Of a DNA stretch of 20,377 nt, positions 1-8,467 are shown in pieces. The position numbers were made by a program, and so were the translations under genes. Numbering within the stretch: position 1 is the first letter of the stretch; each line of letters starts with the position of its first letter. A model generated the notes under the pieces. It was not told where the DNA came from and ran no database searches. It saw only the letters and a list, made by a program, of their open reading frames with translations. Source of the stretch: Nevskia sp043781855 (lineage in GTDB: Bacteria; Pseudomonadota; Gammaproteobacteria; Nevskiales; Nevskiaceae); NCBI GenBank assembly GCA_043781855.1, contig JAYWBB010000036.1:1-20377 (forward strand), read 5' to 3'.

Positions 1-20
1 ATCGATTGAGGAGATGAACA

Positions 21-995
21 ATGGCGACACAGGCAGAGGCAAAGCAGGTTCCCGATGTCGCCGATTTGCTGCGCGACTCGCCGCGTAACTGGGGCAAATG
101 GGGGGCCGACGACGAAGTCGGCTCGCTCAATTACCTGACGCGGCCCGAGGTGTTGCGCGGTGTCGCGGCGGTGCGCTCCGGCAAAATCTTTACCCTGCAG
201 GTGCAGATGGGCAATCCGAAGGGCGATCCGGTCTGGCCCGGGCGGGCGCAGGCGCGGCGCATCAACGTCATGGACAAGGGCCACTATCTCGCCGGCAAGG
301 GGCCGAAGTTTCCCGGCTGTTGCGAGTACGCCGACGACATGATGATCATGTACCTGCAAGGCTCGACGCAGTACGACGCGCTCGGTCATGTCTGGTACGA
401 CGACAAGCTCTGGAACGGTTACGACGCCAACACCACCATCGGCGGCATGGAGAAGGCGAGCGTGCTGCCGATCGCCGAGCGCGGTGTGGTCGGCCGCGGC
501 GTGCTGATCGACATGGCGCGGCATCGCGGCAAGGACGTGCTCGATCCCGGCGAAACCTTCAACCACGAAGACCTGCTGGCCGCGGCGAAGAAGCAGGGCG
601 TGGCCATCGAGAAGCGCGACATCCTGGTCGTCCGCACCGGTTGGATCGGCTCGTTCTACCGGCGCGATCCGGCCGAGTTCTACGGCAATTTCATCGAGCC
701 GGGCCTGACCTATAGCCCGGAACTGGTGACCTGGTTCCAGCAGATGGAAATCCCGAACCTGGTCACCGACACCATCGCCAACGAGGTCACGATCGACCCG
801 GTCTCGGGCGTGGCGCTGCCGCTGCACAACGCCCTGATGCGCAACCTCGGTGTGGCGCTGACCGAAATCGCTCTGCTCGACCCGCTCGCGGCCGACTGCG
901 TGGAAGACGGGCAGTGGACCTTCCTCTACACCGCCGCGCCGCTCAAGGTGGTCGGTGGCAGCGGCGCGCCGGTCAATCCGGTGGTGATCAAGTAG
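21..995 (+). CDS. Cyclase-family (kynurenine formamidase-like) metal-dependent hydrolase
   Basis: A 324-residue protein of the cyclase family (PF04199), whose members are metal-dependent hydrolases of amides, lactones or related bonds, such as kynurenine formamidase and isatin hydrolase. The metal-binding region reads STQYDALGH at residues 115-123. This is the TQ(W/Y)D variant of the family's THxDxxxH signature, so D119 and H123 are probable metal or catalytic residues while the first histidine is replaced by Q117. GIGSFY-like and GLTYSPE segments in the second half also suit the family. There is no signal peptide, so it should be cytoplasmic. The ATG at 21 follows a GAGGAG ribosome site at 8-13. 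The first nine bases read ATC GAT TGA, which may be the end of an upstream gene. Ligase 1 starts 28 bases downstream, so the two are probably cotranscribed. The family call is firm; the substrate cannot be read. Confidence 0.88.
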   Translation: MATQAEAKQVPDVADLLRDSPRNWGKWGADDEVGSLNYLTRPEVLRGVAAVRSGKIFTLQVQMGNPKGDPVWPGRAQARRINVMDKGHYLAGKGPKFPGCCEYADDMMIMYLQGSTQYDALGHVWYDDKLWNGYDANTTIGGMEKASVLPIAERGVVGRGVLIDMARHRGKDVLDPGETFNHEDLLAAAKKQGVAIEKRDILVVRTGWIGSFYRRDPAEFYGNFIEPGLTYSPELVTWFQQMEIPNLVTDTIANEVTIDPVSGVALPLHNALMRNLGVALTEIALLDPLAADCVEDGQWTFLYTAAPLKVVGGSGAPVNPVVIK

Positions 996-1023
996 GTACG
1001 CCAATGCACCGGAGGACACGCGC

Positions 1024-2679
1024 GTGACGATCTACGATGACAAACCCTGGCTGTCGCAATACGACGCCGGACAACCGCACGAAATCGCGCCCGCGTTTCG
1101 CGATGTGCTGTCGATCTTCCGACGTGCGGTTGCGCACGCGCCGGATCGTCCGGCGATCCGCTATTTCGATGCGGTGATCGACTACAGCGAACTCGACACG
1201 CTGAGCGACGCCTTTGCGGTGGCGCTGGCCGCGCGCGGTTTCGGCGCCGGCGACCGGCTGGCGATCTACCTGCAGAATGTGCCGCAGTTCGTCATCGCGC
1301 AGCTCGCGGCGTGGAAGCTCGGCGGCGTCGCCGTGCCGGTCAATCCGATGAACCGCGCGCGCGAGCTGCGCCTGATTCTCGACGACTCGGGCGCGCGGGC
1401 GCTGGTCTGCCACGAGTCGCTGTACCGGGATGTCGTCCGCGATCTGATGATCGGCCCCGAACCGCCGAATCTGCCGCTGATCGTCACGACGTCGGAACTG
1501 GAATTTCAGACGCGCAACGACCCGCGCCTGTTCGCCAAGGCGGAACGTCTGCGCGATCCTGGCACCGAGGATCTGCTGGGGCTGATCGAGCGTGTTCGCG
1601 GTCAGAAGCCGCCGATGCGGACGCCGAAGGGTGACGATCTCGCGATGCTGGTCTACACCTCCGGTACGACCGGCGTGCCCAAAGGCGCGATGAACATCCA
1701 CTCGGCGGTGGCGTTCAACGCGCAGGTCTATCGCGACTTGATCGAGCTGCACGATGGCTGCGCGATTCTCGGCGTGGCGCCGCTGTTCCACATCACCGGC
1801 CTGGTCGGACATATCGGCGCAAGCTTCATGGCGGCCGGAACGCTGATCCTGTCGTATCGCTTCGAGCCGGGCGTGATGCTGGAGGCGATCCGCGAACACC
1901 GCGCCGAATTCACCATCGGCTCGATCACGGTGTTCATCGCCCTGATGAATCATCCGGATTCGACGCGCGAACATTTTGCGAGCCTGACCAAGATCTACTC
2001 CGGCGGCGCGCCGATTCCGCCGAGTGTGATCGAGGAATTTCGCGGTCGCTTCGGGCATTACATCCACAACGGCTACGGTCTGACCGAGACCAACTCGCCG
2101 ACGCATGTGGTGCCGCTCCGGAGCGAGGCGCCGATCGATCCTAAATCCGGCACGCTGGCCATCGGCGTGCCGGTTTTCAACGTCTCGGCCTGCATCGCCG
2201 ACGACGAAGGCCGGCCCGTGCCGCTCGGCGAGATCGGCGAAATCCTGATGCGCGGGCCGATGATCGTGCCGGGATACTGGAACAAGGCCGAGGAGACCGC
2301 GAAGGCGATGGCCGGTGGCTGGTTCCACAGCGGCGATGTCGGCTTCATGGACGCGGCCGGCTGGTTCTATCTGGTCGACCGCAAGAAGGACATGATCAAC
2401 GCTGGCGGTTACAAGGTCTGGCCGCGCGAAGTCGAGGATGTGCTGTACAGCCACCCGGCAATACGCGAGGCGGCGGTGGTCGGCATGCCGGATGCCTACC
2501 GCGGCGAGACGGTCAAGGCCGTCATCAGCGTGAAGCCTGCTATGACCGTGCAGCCGGACGAAGTCATCGCGTTCTGCCGCGAGCGCATGGCCGCCTACAA
2601 GGTGCCGCGCGTGGTCGTCGTCATCGACGAATTGCCGAAGACGGTGACCGGCAAGATTCTGCGGCGCGAACTGCGTTAG
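1024..2679 (+). CDS. Class I acyl-CoA ligase (AMP-forming), ligase 1
   Basis: A 551-residue adenylate-forming enzyme that should activate a carboxylic acid with ATP to an acyl-adenylate and then form the CoA thioester. The P-loop TSGTTGVPKG lies at residues 212-221, the A5 motif GYGLTET at 350-356, the hinge-region aspartate in HSGDVG at D438, and the C-terminal catalytic lysine in TVTGK at K544. All key residues are present and the length is normal for fatty- or aromatic-acid CoA ligases. The start is GTG at 1024, supported by GGAGG at 1011-1015 with 8-base spacing. It follows the cyclase gene by 28 bases, implying a shared transcript, and ends just before a palindromic terminator. It is soluble with no membrane segment. 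The chain length or ring type of the substrate cannot be told. It differs clearly from the other two ligases in the window, so these are not recent tandem duplicates. Confidence 0.93.
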   Translation: MTIYDDKPWLSQYDAGQPHEIAPAFRDVLSIFRRAVAHAPDRPAIRYFDAVIDYSELDTLSDAFAVALAARGFGAGDRLAIYLQNVPQFVIAQLAAWKLGGVAVPVNPMNRARELRLILDDSGARALVCHESLYRDVVRDLMIGPEPPNLPLIVTTSELEFQTRNDPRLFAKAERLRDPGTEDLLGLIERVRGQKPPMRTPKGDDLAMLVYTSGTTGVPKGAMNIHSAVAFNAQVYRDLIELHDGCAILGVAPLFHITGLVGHIGASFMAAGTLILSYRFEPGVMLEAIREHRAEFTIGSITVFIALMNHPDSTREHFASLTKIYSGGAPIPPSVIEEFRGRFGHYIHNGYGLTETNSPTHVVPLRSEAPIDPKSGTLAIGVPVFNVSACIADDEGRPVPLGEIGEILMRGPMIVPGYWNKAEETAKAMAGGWFHSGDVGFMDAAGWFYLVDRKKDMINAGGYKVWPREVEDVLYSHPAIREAAVVGMPDAYRGETVKAVISVKPAMTVQPDEVIAFCRERMAAYKVPRVVVVIDELPKTVTGKILRRELR

Positions 2680-2703
2680 GGCCGCTCCGAAGAACGCTTG
2701 AAA

Positions 2704-2803
2704 CCCTTCTCCCTCCGGGAGAAGGGCAGGGATGAGGGACTCTCAGTCAAGGATTTGCCCGAGCTTGAAGCTCCCTCACCATCCCTCTCCCGGAGGGAGA
2801 GGG
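2704..2803. repeat. Composite palindromic intergenic repeat (paired inverted units)
   Basis: Two nearly identical palindromes face each other between convergent genes. The left unit pairs 2704-2713 with 2717-2726 perfectly (10 bp, loop TCC). The right unit pairs 2783-2791 with 2795-2803 perfectly (9 bp, loop GGA). The right unit is close to the reverse complement of the left, and GAGGG at 2734-2738 also pairs with CCCTC at 2773-2777, so the whole 100 bases can fold into one large structure. This is the architecture of REP/BIME-like dispersed palindromic elements of proteobacteria. A degenerate single unit with the same core and TCC loop occurs at 11486-11506. Confidence 0.8.
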
Positions 2804-2809
2804 CTTTTT
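2783..2809 (+). terminator. Rho-independent terminator after ligase 1, formed by the repeat
   Basis: The perfect 9-bp GC-rich stem at 2783-2803 is followed by C and then five T (2805-2809), the classical intrinsic-terminator layout for plus-strand transcripts coming from ligase 1. Read on the minus strand, the left palindrome (2704-2726) is followed by GTTTC, a weaker signal that could stop the lipoprotein transcript. The element can thus separate the convergent genes in both directions. The structure is seen directly; its terminating activity is inferred. Confidence 0.7.
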
Positions 2810-2826
2810 CAGAGTTGCGCCAGGCC

Positions 2827-4317
2827 TTACTTCGAACCGCTCGCGACACTTCCCGCTTCCTGCGCGCCGGCATTCGGCGGTACGAACACCGTCTCCATCA
2901 GGAACGGATCGTCGAACTGGCTGCGGCCGACGTAGGCGGTCACGAGATGCCCGTACTGCCGCAGCGCTCCCGGGTTGCGCACGCCGCTGGACCACAGCCA
3001 GGCGGGGTCCGGGGCCGCACTGCCCGGCACGGTGCCGTCCTCCGTGAACAGGCTGCGCGTGCCGCCGCCCGGCAGCGGCAGGATGTAGAGATCTTCGTAG
3101 CGGCGCAGTTGGTAAGTACGCGCCGACTGCGTCGTGCCCTGCGCGGTCGCCAGCAGCCGGCGCACGGTGTGCTCGCCGGCCTTGAGCCGGAGCACTGGCG
3201 ATAGCGGGGCGAGGGATTCCTGCGGGAACAGCACCGGCTCCTGCCAGTAACCGTCGCGCGGACGCCGCGCCAGCGGCTGCGCCGGGAACCAGGCGTGATC
3301 ACGGCCCGAGGCGCGCAGGCTCTCATAGACCAGCGGCCGGCCCTGCGTATCCAGCGTAACCCGCCAGATCAGTCCGTCGATTGCTGGCGCTGTCTTCTTC
3401 TCCGGAGCGGCCGCGCCGCGCTTGAACCATGCGAAATAAGCGATCTGCGTCAGGCTCTGGCCGCCGAAGCGCGTGAAGCCGATCTGGTAGTTCAGCTGGG
3501 GTTTCGAGACATCGACACTCGCGCCCTGCGCGGTCCAGATCGGCGCGCCGGGCTGTTCGCGCGCATCGCCGGTTTCGATCAAGAGCCGCGGCGCGTTCGC
3601 CTCGGCGATCGCCTTCCACGCCGAGTCGACCAGACCGGGAAGGCCGAGCTCGTCAGGCGAGGCCTTGCCGAGATTCTTCGGGATCAGGCCCAGATCTTCG
3701 TTCGCCTGTGCTTCCCAGAATACCGGCGTCCCCGGCGCGTCGAGTTCGGTGAGCGGCTTCGCGAATTCCGCGCGGATCGATTGCTGCTCGTCGGCGATGC
3801 GGGCTTTCAGCAGCGGCACGGCGAGCGGATAGAGGCCGAACGTGCGGGCCACATCCGAGTAGTCGTCGTCGGGCTGGGCCGCAGCCGCGAGGCGCTTGAT
3901 CGCGGCGTCGTCGTCGAGCTCGACGGCGGCGAGTCCGCGGCCGCAATTCTGCAACTCGTACCGGAAGTTCGCGGCCTCCTGCTGGCTCAGGCCGAGATTC
4001 GAATATTCGAATTCGCGCGCTTCCTGATCGAACTCGCGCATGCGCCGCACCCAGCCGCCGACTTCGTTGATGCTCTTGACCTCGTTGCCGTAAGACGCCA
4101 TCAGCCGGTCAGTGCGCAGATAGGGGTAGCCCGGGATACGGTAGAACGCGCTGTCGCGCACGCCGGCGGCGTCGATGCGGGCGTCGATCTCGGTGTATTG
4201 CGACCGGCAGTTTTTCAGCGGCGCGAGCAAGCCGGTGAACACCGGTTCGGGATGAGTGGCGCAGCCGGCTGCGGTCGTTGCCGCCATCACCAGCAGGAAA
4301 GACGCAAGACGATTCAT
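2827..4317 (-). CDS. Uncharacterised outer-membrane-type lipoprotein (496 aa)
   Basis: A 496-residue protein starting MNRLASFLLVMAATTAAGC, a lipoprotein signal with lipobox TAAGC and acylated cysteine C19. The residue after the cysteine is Ala rather than Asp, which favours outer-membrane sorting. The remainder is soluble, without further membrane segments. It contains a segment rich in acidic and Gln residues near residues 60-110 and a C-terminal part with Trp/Tyr-rich strands (YQIGFTRFGG, IAYFAWF, LIWRVTLD). I do not recognise a named domain. Start ATG at 4317 is supported by the signal peptide and by GGAG a few bases upstream. The gene lies 74 bases after the RND transporter and is probably in its operon. 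The gap holds a small GGCCGG/CCGGCC hairpin (4334-4348). A role as an envelope accessory to the transporter is inference from position only. The frame stays open far upstream inside the transporter gene, which is a GC artefact. Confidence 0.85.
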   Translation of the reverse strand: MNRLASFLLVMAATTAAGCATHPEPVFTGLLAPLKNCRSQYTEIDARIDAAGVRDSAFYRIPGYPYLRTDRLMASYGNEVKSINEVGGWVRRMREFDQEAREFEYSNLGLSQQEAANFRYELQNCGRGLAAVELDDDAAIKRLAAAAQPDDDYSDVARTFGLYPLAVPLLKARIADEQQSIRAEFAKPLTELDAPGTPVFWEAQANEDLGLIPKNLGKASPDELGLPGLVDSAWKAIAEANAPRLLIETGDAREQPGAPIWTAQGASVDVSKPQLNYQIGFTRFGGQSLTQIAYFAWFKRGAAAPEKKTAPAIDGLIWRVTLDTQGRPLVYESLRASGRDHAWFPAQPLARRPRDGYWQEPVLFPQESLAPLSPVLRLKAGEHTVRRLLATAQGTTQSARTYQLRRYEDLYILPLPGGGTRSLFTEDGTVPGSAAPDPAWLWSSGVRNPGALRQYGHLVTAYVGRSQFDDPFLMETVFVPPNAGAQEAGSVASGSK

Positions 4318-4391
4318 GGCAACTCCGGTGGCAGGCCGGTTCCCGGCCGAAGTGAAATCTAGCAGAGTCCGCCAGCGAGCTGCACTCCGGG

Positions 4392-6854
4392 TCAGGTTGC
4401 GCGGGCCGGCGCGGCAGGCGGGTCGATCGCCTCGGTGAACAGGCTGAGGTCGAGTCCTTCGCCGACCAGCGTGTTCTTGCGCAGGGCAAAGCTCGGCTTG
4501 AGCCACCACAGCAGCAGCGGCAGCACAATCAGCGACAGCAGCATGTTGATCGCCATGATCGCAATCAGCAGCAGGCCCATGTCGGCGACGAACTTCAGCC
4601 CGGACATCAGATACCAGGGCAGGATGCCGATGGCCATGACCGTCGCCGTGAACATGATCGCCTTGCCGGTGGTACGCAGCGCGGCCGTGATTGCCGCCGC
4701 CCAGCGCTGGTCCGGCGTGCCCTCCTTGCCTTGCAGCTCTTCGCAGATGCGCGACAGCAGATAGATGCCGTAGTCGATGCCGACACCGACGCCGATCGCC
4801 GCGACGATCATCGAGTTGACGTCGAGCCCCACGCCGAGCAAGTGCATCGACGCGAGGAGTGCCTCGTTCGCGAGGTTGACCGGCACCAGCAGGATCAGGC
4901 CGGCGGCGATCGAGCGGTAGGCAATGGCACACATCACGAACACGAACAGGTTGACCACCAGAATCACCAGATTCTGGTAGCGGCCGATCACGCGGTTGAC
5001 CGCTTCCTGCAACGCGATGGTGCCGGTGGCGAGCCGCACGCGGAATTCCGCGTGATCCTCGCCGACCGTTTTCACGGCGGCCGTCGCGGCGGCAAGTGCG
5101 GCGTCGACGGTGTCCTGCTTGTTGTCGGGATACCAGAGCGAGACGGTGGCGTTCTGCAGCCCGCCATCGACGACATGGCTGAAGTTCTTCGCGCTCGAAC
5201 CCATCATTGCGCCCACTGCCGCTGCGTTCACCGCGCGTTCGCGCGGATCGATCGGGCCGAACTTCGGATTGCCGCCGTTGAACAGGCGGTTCGATTCGGT
5301 CAGATAGTCGGCGAACGAGAGCGTTGCGCGCGGCGGCTTCGGGCCCAGTTCCATGAGCGTCTGCAGCCGGCTCATGGTCATGATCGTGTCGAGCCGTTGC
5401 GCGGTCCACTCGGGGTTGTTCTGGTCTTTGGCTTCGAGCACGATTTCCAGCGTGTTGACGCCGGGGAAGTTGCGGTTGATCGCCCGCACCGATTCGTTGA
5501 ACGGCGAGTCCTGCCAGAGCAGATTGGTGCCTTCGACCGGATTGCCGATCTTGATCTGCGCGGCCGTGTAGATCACGACGATCGAGGCGACCGCGACGAC
5601 CGCGCCGGTCCAGCGCGCGCGCCGGCCGTGGCTTAAGCCGGCCACGCTGTTCAGCAGCGCTTCGAACCGGCGATGCAGGCCGCGGCCATCGCTGCCATCG
5701 CCATGGCCGACCAGCTGCCGGACATTGCGCGGCGGCGGCAGGGTTGCGAGCAGCAGCGAGATCATCACGCAGCCGGTCGGGATCAGCCAGACTGCCCACA
5801 TGCCGCAGAAGATCGCGTGGCGCACCATCGCCGGAATCGGTGCGGCGATGACCACGACGATGCCGAGGATGTCGGTGCAGATGCCGAGCACGCTGGGCGC
5901 CATCATCACGCTCATCGTGATCTCCGCCGCCTTGCTGCGGTCGCCGACGTGCGCGTAAATCTCGTAGTAACGCTCGGTGAACTGCACGGCGTGCGAGAAC
6001 GAGCGCGCGGTCAGCAGCAGCGGAACGACCATCAGGAGCGGCTCGATCGAGATGTTGAGCCAGCCGACAAAGCCGAAGGCCCAGATCGCCGCGGTGACGC
6101 TGGTGATGATCGGCGTCAGCACGCCGACCAGATTGCGCATGTACAGGGCCAGCGCCAGCACCAGCGCGCCGATGGTGACCGCGAAGATGCCGACCATCTG
6201 CCATTCGTGGCGGTAGACCCAGCCGATCAGCGTCGGCTGGCCCGAGACGAAGACCTCGTGATGCTCGTCGCGCGCCGCAGTGGCGAGCTTCTGCACGTAC
6301 TCGAAGGCTTCGCCGAATTCGATTCTTTGCTCGATGAAGGTCGCGAGGATGAGCGTGGAGCGATCATCCGGCGAGATCAGGAACACGCGCACGTTGGGTG
6401 CCTTGTCGACGCGTTGGCGGAAGTCCTCGATCTCCTCCGGCGAACTCGGCGGGTGATCGGACATCAACGGCCGCATGTCGATGCCGTACGGCGTGGCTTC
6501 CGAGTAGCGCGCCTTGGTCGTGGTGATCGACAGGATCTGCTCATGGTCGACGCCAGGGGCGAGGTCGATGTCGCGCGTGAATTTCCAGATCTTGCCGAGC
6601 GTCTCCACATTGTAGATGTCGCCATCAGTACGCCGGATCATCACCATCACGGTCAGCGGGCTGCCGAAGTTCGGATGCGCCTTGTAGACCTGCACGAACG
6701 GATCGTCGGTCGGCAGCAGATCGGAAAAAATCGTCCGCAATTGCACGCGCGGCAGGCCCGCAGCAAAGAACAGCGTGATCAGCCCGAACACCAGGAACGA
6801 GGTCCGCCGGTGCGCGAGCACCCAGCGCGCAAAGCGCAGTCGCAGTCCGTACAC
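4392..6854 (-). CDS. RND-superfamily (MMPL/HpnN-like) transporter
   Basis: An 820-residue inner-membrane protein with the RND/MMPL duplicated layout: one membrane segment near residues 18-37, a large periplasmic domain to about residue 220, a cluster of five hydrophobic segments, then a second single segment (about 425-445), a second periplasmic domain and a second five-segment cluster. The second cluster holds GVGVGIDYGIYLL with D694, the position expected for proton coupling in MMPL-type transporters; the first cluster has TARSFSHAVQF at the equivalent site. Such proteins move lipids, hopanoids or hydrophobic compounds. The start is GTG at 6854, with GGAGGG some 11 bases upstream and 34 bases after the DUF1329 gene, so the two are surely cotranscribed. 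At 820 residues it is shorter than tripartite drug-efflux RND pumps (about 1,050), and no membrane-fusion protein or outer-membrane channel is nearby. The direction of transport is unknown. Confidence 0.92.
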   Translation of the reverse strand: MYGLRLRFARWVLAHRRTSFLVFGLITLFFAAGLPRVQLRTIFSDLLPTDDPFVQVYKAHPNFGSPLTVMVMIRRTDGDIYNVETLGKIWKFTRDIDLAPGVDHEQILSITTTKARYSEATPYGIDMRPLMSDHPPSSPEEIEDFRQRVDKAPNVRVFLISPDDRSTLILATFIEQRIEFGEAFEYVQKLATAARDEHHEVFVSGQPTLIGWVYRHEWQMVGIFAVTIGALVLALALYMRNLVGVLTPIITSVTAAIWAFGFVGWLNISIEPLLMVVPLLLTARSFSHAVQFTERYYEIYAHVGDRSKAAEITMSVMMAPSVLGICTDILGIVVVIAAPIPAMVRHAIFCGMWAVWLIPTGCVMISLLLATLPPPRNVRQLVGHGDGSDGRGLHRRFEALLNSVAGLSHGRRARWTGAVVAVASIVVIYTAAQIKIGNPVEGTNLLWQDSPFNESVRAINRNFPGVNTLEIVLEAKDQNNPEWTAQRLDTIMTMSRLQTLMELGPKPPRATLSFADYLTESNRLFNGGNPKFGPIDPRERAVNAAAVGAMMGSSAKNFSHVVDGGLQNATVSLWYPDNKQDTVDAALAAATAAVKTVGEDHAEFRVRLATGTIALQEAVNRVIGRYQNLVILVVNLFVFVMCAIAYRSIAAGLILLVPVNLANEALLASMHLLGVGLDVNSMIVAAIGVGVGIDYGIYLLSRICEELQGKEGTPDQRWAAAITAALRTTGKAIMFTATVMAIGILPWYLMSGLKFVADMGLLLIAIMAINMLLSLIVLPLLLWWLKPSFALRKNTLVGEGLDLSLFTEAIDPPAAPARAT

Positions 6855-6888
6855 GAGCGCGCGGCCCTCCGGTTCGACGCGCGGCCGC

Positions 6889-8271
6889 TCAGGCCGCGCC
6901 GAGGCGCTGAATCGCCGCCTGCGTCAGATACCGGTCGTACAGGTTCGGATCGTTGGCGCCGCTGACATGCACCGTTTCGAGCGCACGAACCTGCTCGAAG
7001 CGCGTGACGCTGTTGGTCTGGATGTCCGAGGAGGTGACGTGCGCCCAGCTCCAGTAAGGATGCTTGCCGTCCATGACCTTCTTGCTGCCATTCTCGTAGA
7101 GCGAATAAGCGCCATCGAACGAGCGATACGGCTTGCCGTTGCGATCGTAGGTGACCATGCCGACCACCGCGCCATTGCGGGCATCGAACCAGACGCGCTT
7201 CTTGCCGATCGGCGCGCGCGGGAACTTGACCGGCTCGGCTTCGACGATGATCGCCTCCGGCACCAGTTCCACCGAAGCGTCCCAGAACGTCAGGCCCTTC
7301 GGACCGCCATGGGTCTTGTGCGCCCAGTTCGGATCGTCCGAAGCCCAGGCATCAGACAGGCCAGCGAGGAACGGCCCGCGGCCGACGATGCGGTAGTTGC
7401 CCCAAGTGTAGAGCGGATCGCCGGCGGCCCAGGCATCGGAGAGGAACAGCGTCAGACCCGGAACCAGCGGCTCGAAGCGCTGGTCGCTCGGGAACTGGCG
7501 CACGCGGCGGAACTCGGGCACGTAACCGTAGAGCAGCGGAAAGGTCGAGTGGTCGTAGCTCCAGACGTTGAGGAAGGACGTACCGCGGAACGACTGCGGC
7601 GTCAGGAAGAACACCGACTGGAAACGCAGTTTGTCCTTCTGCTCGTTCCAGTAGGGTTTCGGATCCATGCTGACGCGGCCGATCGGCGACATCTCGGCCC
7701 AGCCGGCCGAGTAGTCGTAGCGGACACCGCCGCCCGAGTCGGTCGAATACAGCTTGATGGCGTAGAAGGAGGCGTCGTGCCGGCCCCAGCTCAGCGTCTG
7801 GGCGGCAAACATCTGGACGCCGTCTTTCGGATCGGGGAACGGGTTGCCGCCGATCCAGGGACCGCCGGTCGTGGTGTCGATGACGTTGCCGCGCGCATCG
7901 AACCCGGCCTTGCCGGAATTTTTCAGCGTCGCCTCGATGTATTCCCAGGGCGAGAGCTTCATGATGTCGGTCGTGGTCTTGACCAGCTTGAGCCGGCGGC
8001 CGTTCTTCAGGATCTGCTCGTAGCGCACCGGCTCGATCAGGTCCTTGACCAGCTCGACGTTGGCCGAGGTGATCATGTCGCCGGTCTTCAGCTTGCCCTG
8101 GGTGTAGTTCTCGATCGAGAGCAGTTCCTCGGGGTAAGCCTTGCTGATATCGCCGGTCGCCGCGATCGCGTCCGCGAGCGGCATCAGCACGCCGGTGCCG
8201 AGCACGCCGCGGGCGGCGTCGGCGAGAAATTTGCGGCGCGAATAGCCGCGGTCGAAACGCATCGTGTGCAT
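6889..8271 (-). CDS. DUF1329-family periplasmic/outer-membrane-associated protein with Tat-like signal
   Basis: A 460-residue member of the DUF1329 family, related to outer-membrane lipoprotein-sorting (LolA/LolB-like) folds. Genes of this family commonly sit next to RND transporters, as here. The N-terminus carries SRRKFL at residues 11-16, followed by a hydrophobic stretch and AIA, a good twin-arginine export signal. This suggests the protein is exported folded, possibly with a bound ligand. The body has many aromatic-rich strand motifs (YDYSAGWAE, FLNVWSYDHS, KKRVWFDARNG) consistent with a beta-barrel-like lipid-binding fold. I chose ATG at 8271 rather than the longer open frame to 8469 because GGAG lies 7 bases upstream and it gives the cleanest signal. 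It is the first gene of a three-gene minus-strand operon and diverges from the YCF48-like gene. DUF1302, a frequent partner in such clusters, is not in this window. Confidence 0.87.
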   Translation of the reverse strand: MHTMRFDRGYSRRKFLADAARGVLGTGVLMPLADAIAATGDISKAYPEELLSIENYTQGKLKTGDMITSANVELVKDLIEPVRYEQILKNGRRLKLVKTTTDIMKLSPWEYIEATLKNSGKAGFDARGNVIDTTTGGPWIGGNPFPDPKDGVQMFAAQTLSWGRHDASFYAIKLYSTDSGGGVRYDYSAGWAEMSPIGRVSMDPKPYWNEQKDKLRFQSVFFLTPQSFRGTSFLNVWSYDHSTFPLLYGYVPEFRRVRQFPSDQRFEPLVPGLTLFLSDAWAAGDPLYTWGNYRIVGRGPFLAGLSDAWASDDPNWAHKTHGGPKGLTFWDASVELVPEAIIVEAEPVKFPRAPIGKKRVWFDARNGAVVGMVTYDRNGKPYRSFDGAYSLYENGSKKVMDGKHPYWSWAHVTSSDIQTNSVTRFEQVRALETVHVSGANDPNLYDRYLTQAAIQRLGAA

Positions 8272-8467
8272 CGAGAATCTCCGTGGCAGAAACTTCGCTC
8301 CGGGCGGCGGTCGGAGGGCCGGACATCGCTCCAGGCACGGCGCGGTCGCGACTCGCTTGGACAGTACACGGTTTCGCTGATGGAACGCTTGCTTACCAAC
8401 CGCCAGTCCGGGCCAATGCGGCCATACTGTGCTCCGTCTCGCATCCCAGCGCCCATTGATCCCGCCC
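8272..8467. promoter_or_regulatory. Divergent promoter region, DUF1329 operon / YCF48 operon
   Basis: These 196 bases lie between two outward-facing operons that together make up the envelope gene set, so they must hold both promoters or lie between them. I see no convincing -35/-10 pair on either strand and no strong inverted repeat. The only clear signal is the GGAG ribosome site of the DUF1329 gene just upstream of 8271. The call rests on gene orientation. Confidence 0.4.

Noticed and set aside
363..389. Suspected loss of a metal histidine in the cyclase-family protein (Q117)
   Set aside because: TQ(W/Y)D is the regular form in a subfamily of these hydrolases, so it is a subfamily mark rather than a defect.
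988..2454. A 488-codon open frame antisense to ligase 1
   Set aside because: The product is Arg/His/Gln-rich with no motif, the usual antisense shadow of high-GC coding sequence. The ligase on the other strand has every catalytic motif.
2827..6204. A 1125-codon minus-strand open frame
   Set aside because: Only the last 496 codons, from the signal peptide at 4317, look like a protein. The upstream part is an Arg/Ala/Gly-rich out-of-frame reading of the RND transporter gene.
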